This document shows, piece by piece, positions 61,573 through 64,000 of a stretch of DNA of 64,000 nt (position 1 is its first letter; every line of letters begins with the position of its first letter). Made by a program: the position numbers and the translations under genes. Under the pieces are notes generated by a model. It saw nothing but the letters and a program-made list of their open reading frames with translations, made no database searches and was not told the DNA's origin. Source of the stretch: CALDTK01 sp965213735 (GTDB taxonomy: Bacteria > Bacteroidota > Bacteroidia > Chitinophagales > Saprospiraceae); assembly GCA_965213735.1 (NCBI GenBank), contig CBDCAB010000006.1, forward strand, positions 186,001 through 250,000, given 5' to 3'.

Positions 61573-61577
61573 CTGCC

Positions 61578-62255
61578 ATGCCCTCTCACCTAGTCGCGCC
61601 CTCTTTACTCGCAGCAGATTTTACCCGCTTACGCGAAGAAATTGAGCTCATAAATTCATCTACGGCCGACTGGCTCCATTATGATACCATGGATGGGAGC
61701 TTCGTGCCCAACCTCTCCTTAGGTCTCGGCATGTTAAGGGCTACGCGCAAATTGTCGACTAAACCTATCGACGTCCACCTAATGATCGAGGCTCCGGAGC
61801 GCCACATTGAGGCTTTTCGAGAAGCTGGTGCAGATCATATTACGGTGCATCAAGAGGTCTGCCCCAATTTGCACCGCACTATCCAGCAGATAAAAGCCAC
61901 TGGGGCGAAGGCTGGTGTGGCCATCAATCCTGCCACCAGCACCCACACGCTCGAGGATGTGCTCGAAGACCTGTTTAGTGTACTAGTGATGAGCGTCAAT
62001 CCAGGCTTTGGCGGTCAGAAATTTATCTACCGCTCCATCAATAAGATTGCGGCCTTACGCGAGCAGTGCGTGGTGCGCAATCTTTCGCCGCACATCATTG
62101 TAGACGGGGGAGTTGGTCCGCAGAATGCGCAGAAGATTCTCGAGGCTGGAGCCACCGTGCTCGTGGCGGGCAGCTCCGTGTTTAAAGCTCCTGATCCGAA
62201 GGCTGCAATTGAGGAATTGAAAAATATTGGTCACGAGATTGCGCATTGGACATAA
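61578..62255 (+). CDS. rpe: Ribulose-phosphate 3-epimerase
   Basis: The 225-residue TIM barrel has the family signatures A-P-S-L-L-A-A-D-F, Y-D-T-M-D-G-S-F-V-P-N (metal-binding Asp; usually D-V-M-D-G), D-V-H-L-M-I, S-V-N-P-G-F-G-G-Q and V-D-G-G-V. It interconverts ribulose-5-phosphate and xylulose-5-phosphate in the pentose phosphate pathway. The start fits the leaderless pattern set by the box five bases upstream. The next gene begins 24 nt after its stop codon. Confidence 0.95.
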   Translation: MPSHLVAPSLLAADFTRLREEIELINSSTADWLHYDTMDGSFVPNLSLGLGMLRATRKLSTKPIDVHLMIEAPERHIEAFREAGADHITVHQEVCPNLHRTIQQIKATGAKAGVAINPATSTHTLEDVLEDLFSVLVMSVNPGFGGQKFIYRSINKIAALREQCVVRNLSPHIIVDGGVGPQNAQKILEAGATVLVAGSSVFKAPDPKAAIEELKNIGHEIAHWT

Positions 62256-62279
62256 TCGAGCGAACTTATTCGTGGCGCC

Positions 62280-62660
62280 TTGCGTCATGTATATACAGTG
62301 CTAGACGATCTTGTCATACCAGCTCTGCCCGTACGTCGGGCACTCGAATGGGCAAAGCATGTACGCATTGTCCTCGGCTTTGCGGTATTCGGGCTGATTG
62401 CTTGCAATATTGCACTGCTACTAGGGGTTAGCGCTCCTGATGTGCATCTGCTTCAGGGGCTGCGCATTGGGCTCGGTTTCTGCCTGGCCACAGCATTTAG
62501 CGGCACACTCCTCGGATTTTTTATTGCGTGCATTCCACTCGGTCCACTTCCTTACCTCTACAAGCTGCCGCTCGCTTCGATGGCAGGTATTGTCATCGTC
62601 AATGGCGTACTCGCTGTAGTGCAAGGCATGCCGCTAGTGGCCGCTGTAGTCGCTCCCTAA
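62280..62660 (+). CDS. Small hydrophobic membrane protein, function unknown
   Basis: The 126-residue frame is mainly hydrophobic, with about three membrane segments (V-L-G-F-A-V-F-G-L-I-A-C-N-I-A-L-L, F-C-L-A-T-A-F-S-G-T-L-L-G-F-F-I, and L-A-S-M-A-G-I-V-I-V-N-G-V). No ATG lies before the first helix, so TTG at 62280 is the likely start. It sits between rpe and the TonB-dependent receptor on one strand with tight spacing and is probably co-transcribed. I recognise no family. Confidence 0.6.
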   Translation: MRHVYTVLDDLVIPALPVRRALEWAKHVRIVLGFAVFGLIACNIALLLGVSAPDVHLLQGLRIGLGFCLATAFSGTLLGFFIACIPLGPLPYLYKLPLASMAGIVIVNGVLAVVQGMPLVAAVVAP

Positions 62661-62680
62661 TTTGTCGGCTCACGCTGCTG

Positions 62681-64000
62681 TTGCTCGTCTTTAGTCTGCT
62701 TTCGCCAAAACTCATCGCACAGCTCCCTGCCACACTTACAGGTGTCGTAGTCGAGGAGGCTTCACAAAAAGCAGTCGATCTAGCTAATGTTTACCTCTCC
62801 GACCTCAGTGCGAATACGCAAACAGATCAGGCGGGTAGGTTTAGCCTCGAAGTTCCTGCCGAAACACCGCTAACCCTGGTTATATCGCGGATTGGTTTTG
62901 CCGAAAGGCGGATAAAAATAAACCCCCTACCAGCAGGGACAACACGCGAGCTACGTGCTACCCTCACCAGCGCCGAACTCGACCTCGATATCGTGGTGCG
63001 CGAGGACAAACTCGATGAAGGGGTGATGATTCGCGAAAGCGCAGAAAACCTCAAGCTGCTGCCCAGTACCACGGGCAATCTAGAACAAGTTTTGCCTGCC
63101 ATTGCCCTCGGCGTCAGCAGCGGCACCGGCGGCGAACTCAGCAGCCAGTACAATGTGCGGGGAGGCAACTACGACGAAAACCTCGTGTACGTCAACGACT
63201 TCGAAATTTACCGGCCGCAACTCATCCGCACCGGCCAGCAGGAGGGCCTGACTTTTGCCAACCTCGACCTCGCCAACAGCCTCAGCTTTTCGAGTGGCGG
63301 CTTTGAGGCGCGCTATGGCGACAAACTCTCCAGCGTGCTCGACGTGCGGTATAAACGGCCTGACTCACTGGCTGGCTCTGCAAGCGCAAGTCTGCTCGGA
63401 GCAACGGCACATCTAGAAGGATCGAGCAAGCTCGGCGGCAGTAGCTACCGGCGTCTGCGCTACCTCGCAGGTGCTCGTTACAAAACTACCCGACTGCTAC
63501 TCGGCAGCCTCGACGTGAGCGGCGAATACGTCCCAGACTTCGTGGACCTGCAAGCCTACCTCACCTACGACCTCAACCGCGACTGGCAACTGGCTGGAAT
63601 ACTGAATTATAATACCTCTATCTATACGTTCCGACCCGAAGAACGAAATACCGGCTTCGGGCTCATCAACCTGGCGCTGCAGCTGACCAGTACCCTCGAG
63701 GGGCAGGAGGCCGACCGATTCACTACCGGCATGGGCGGCCTCTCGCTTACCTACGTTCCCGACCGTGAGCGCAACCCACTTTACCTCAAATTTTTGGCTT
63801 CAAGCTTTAATATTCAAGAACTGGAGCGCTTCGATATCATCGGTGCCTATGCACTCCGCGAGGTGGAGGCTTCGCTGGGCAGCGACGACTTTGGTACACC
63901 TGTTCGCGAACTGAGTAATGGGGTACAGCAGCGCTACATCCGCAATTATCTGTACTCCAACGTCTACAATTTTACCCATCTCGGCGGCATCGAGCTGCAG
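62681..64000 (+). CDS. TonB-dependent receptor with carboxypeptidase-like N-terminal domain (5' part)
   Basis: The frame is open to the window edge (at least 440 residues). A signal peptide ends L-I-A-Q. A carboxypeptidase-regulatory-like beta-sandwich follows (T-L-T-G-V-V-V-E-E, D-Q-A-G-R-F-S-L-E-V-P), then the plug domain (V-L-P-A-I-A-L-G-V-S-S-G, Q-Y-N-V-R-G-G-N-Y-D-E-N) and the first barrel strands. The plug N-V-R-G-G and F-E-A-R-Y-G-D-K motifs mark an outer-membrane TonB-dependent transporter; the substrate is not clear and no SusD gene is visible. No ATG is available: TTG at 62681 is used here, but an ATT at 62660 overlapping the upstream TAA stop would give a better signal peptide. The signal-peptide codons include a copy of the recurrent DNA word. 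Confidence 0.88.
   Translation, partial: MLVFSLLSPKLIAQLPATLTGVVVEEASQKAVDLANVYLSDLSANTQTDQAGRFSLEVPAETPLTLVISRIGFAERRIKINPLPAGTTRELRATLTSAELDLDIVVREDKLDEGVMIRESAENLKLLPSTTGNLEQVLPAIALGVSSGTGGELSSQYNVRGGNYDENLVYVNDFEIYRPQLIRTGQQEGLTFANLDLANSLSFSSGGFEARYGDKLSSVLDVRYKRPDSLAGSASASLLGATAHLEGSSKLGGSSYRRLRYLAGARYKTTRLLLGSLDVSGEYVPDFVDLQAYLTYDLNRDWQLAGILNYNTSIYTFRPEERNTGFGLINLALQLTSTLEGQEADRFTTGMGGLSLTYVPDRERNPLYLKFLASSFNIQELERFDIIGAYALREVEASLGSDDFGTPVRELSNGVQQRYIRNYLYSNVYNFTHLGGIELQ

Noticed and set aside
62880..62905. Near match to the recurrent word (TTTTGCCGAAAGGC)
   Set aside because: It differs at fixed positions. Similar near misses (for example 53035, 55675, 63797) are no more common than expected, so only exact copies were counted.

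Overview
The window reads as chromosomal DNA of a Bacteroidota bacterium, most likely a marine or aquatic member of the Saprospiria (Lewinella-like). The evidence is: several proteins ending in type IX secretion (T9SS) sorting domains; the Bacteroidota-only small protein DUF4295 beside L33 and L28; TAnnTTTG promoter boxes with no Shine-Dalgarno sequences; a two-gene KDO/heptose locus; and a TonB-dependent receptor with a carboxypeptidase-like N-terminal domain. The lineage below phylum is inference.

Layout. (1) Positions 1-15895, minus strand: one uninterrupted frame with no stop, the N-terminal 5,298 residues of a giant secreted adhesin. It has a signal peptide, a duplicated 160-residue module, about 42 HYR repeats (25 of them in exact 237-bp register) and then SprB/Ig-like repeats; the C-terminus lies outside the window. 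(2) 16.1-17.5 kb: a STAS protein and ribonuclease Z. (3) 17.8-21.9 kb, plus strand: clpC, then infC-rpmI-rplT. (4) 22.0-22.4 kb: a gene-free stretch full of inverted and direct repeats. (5) 22.5-26.6 kb: two paralogous T9SS-secreted proteins. (6) 26.7-31.9 kb: an envelope block with a beta-barrel protein, kdtA and hldA on one strand, and UDP-xylose synthase and dTDP-glucose dehydratase on the other. (7) 32-35.7 kb: a TM2 protein, the gap-pgk glycolytic pair, tRNA-Glu and pgeF. (8) 36-42.9 kb: a T9SS protein with PKD domains, a thioesterase overlapping miaA, an acyltransferase and rmuC. (9) 43-47.4 kb: feoAB with a candidate operator, then etfBA. (10) 47.4-51.8 kb: small membrane and envelope proteins, ftsY, DUF4295-rpmG-rpmB and tRNA-Arg. 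(11) 51.9-64 kb: a tandem subtilase, DUF1684, a NYN/cold-shock protein, signal peptidase I, DUF1573/DUF2452, a coiled-coil protein, a 3'-5' exonuclease, rpe, and a TonB-dependent receptor cut by the window edge.

The main unexplained signal is a short DNA word, GTTTT(G/T)0-1GCGNAAGC. I find it 22 times, 11 per strand, nearly always inside genes and in every reading frame. Chance predicts far fewer than one copy. It resembles a DNA uptake sequence or another genome-wide recognition site, and its GCGNAAGC core could form a mini-hairpin with a GNAA loop. A second general signal is that several genes (feoA, miaA, rpe, the 29.7-kb beta-barrel gene, probably pgeF) have their promoter -7 box only 4-6 nt before the start codon, which implies leaderless mRNAs and explains some GTG and TTG starts. 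At feoA the box overlaps a 23-bp palindrome that looks like an iron-repressor operator.
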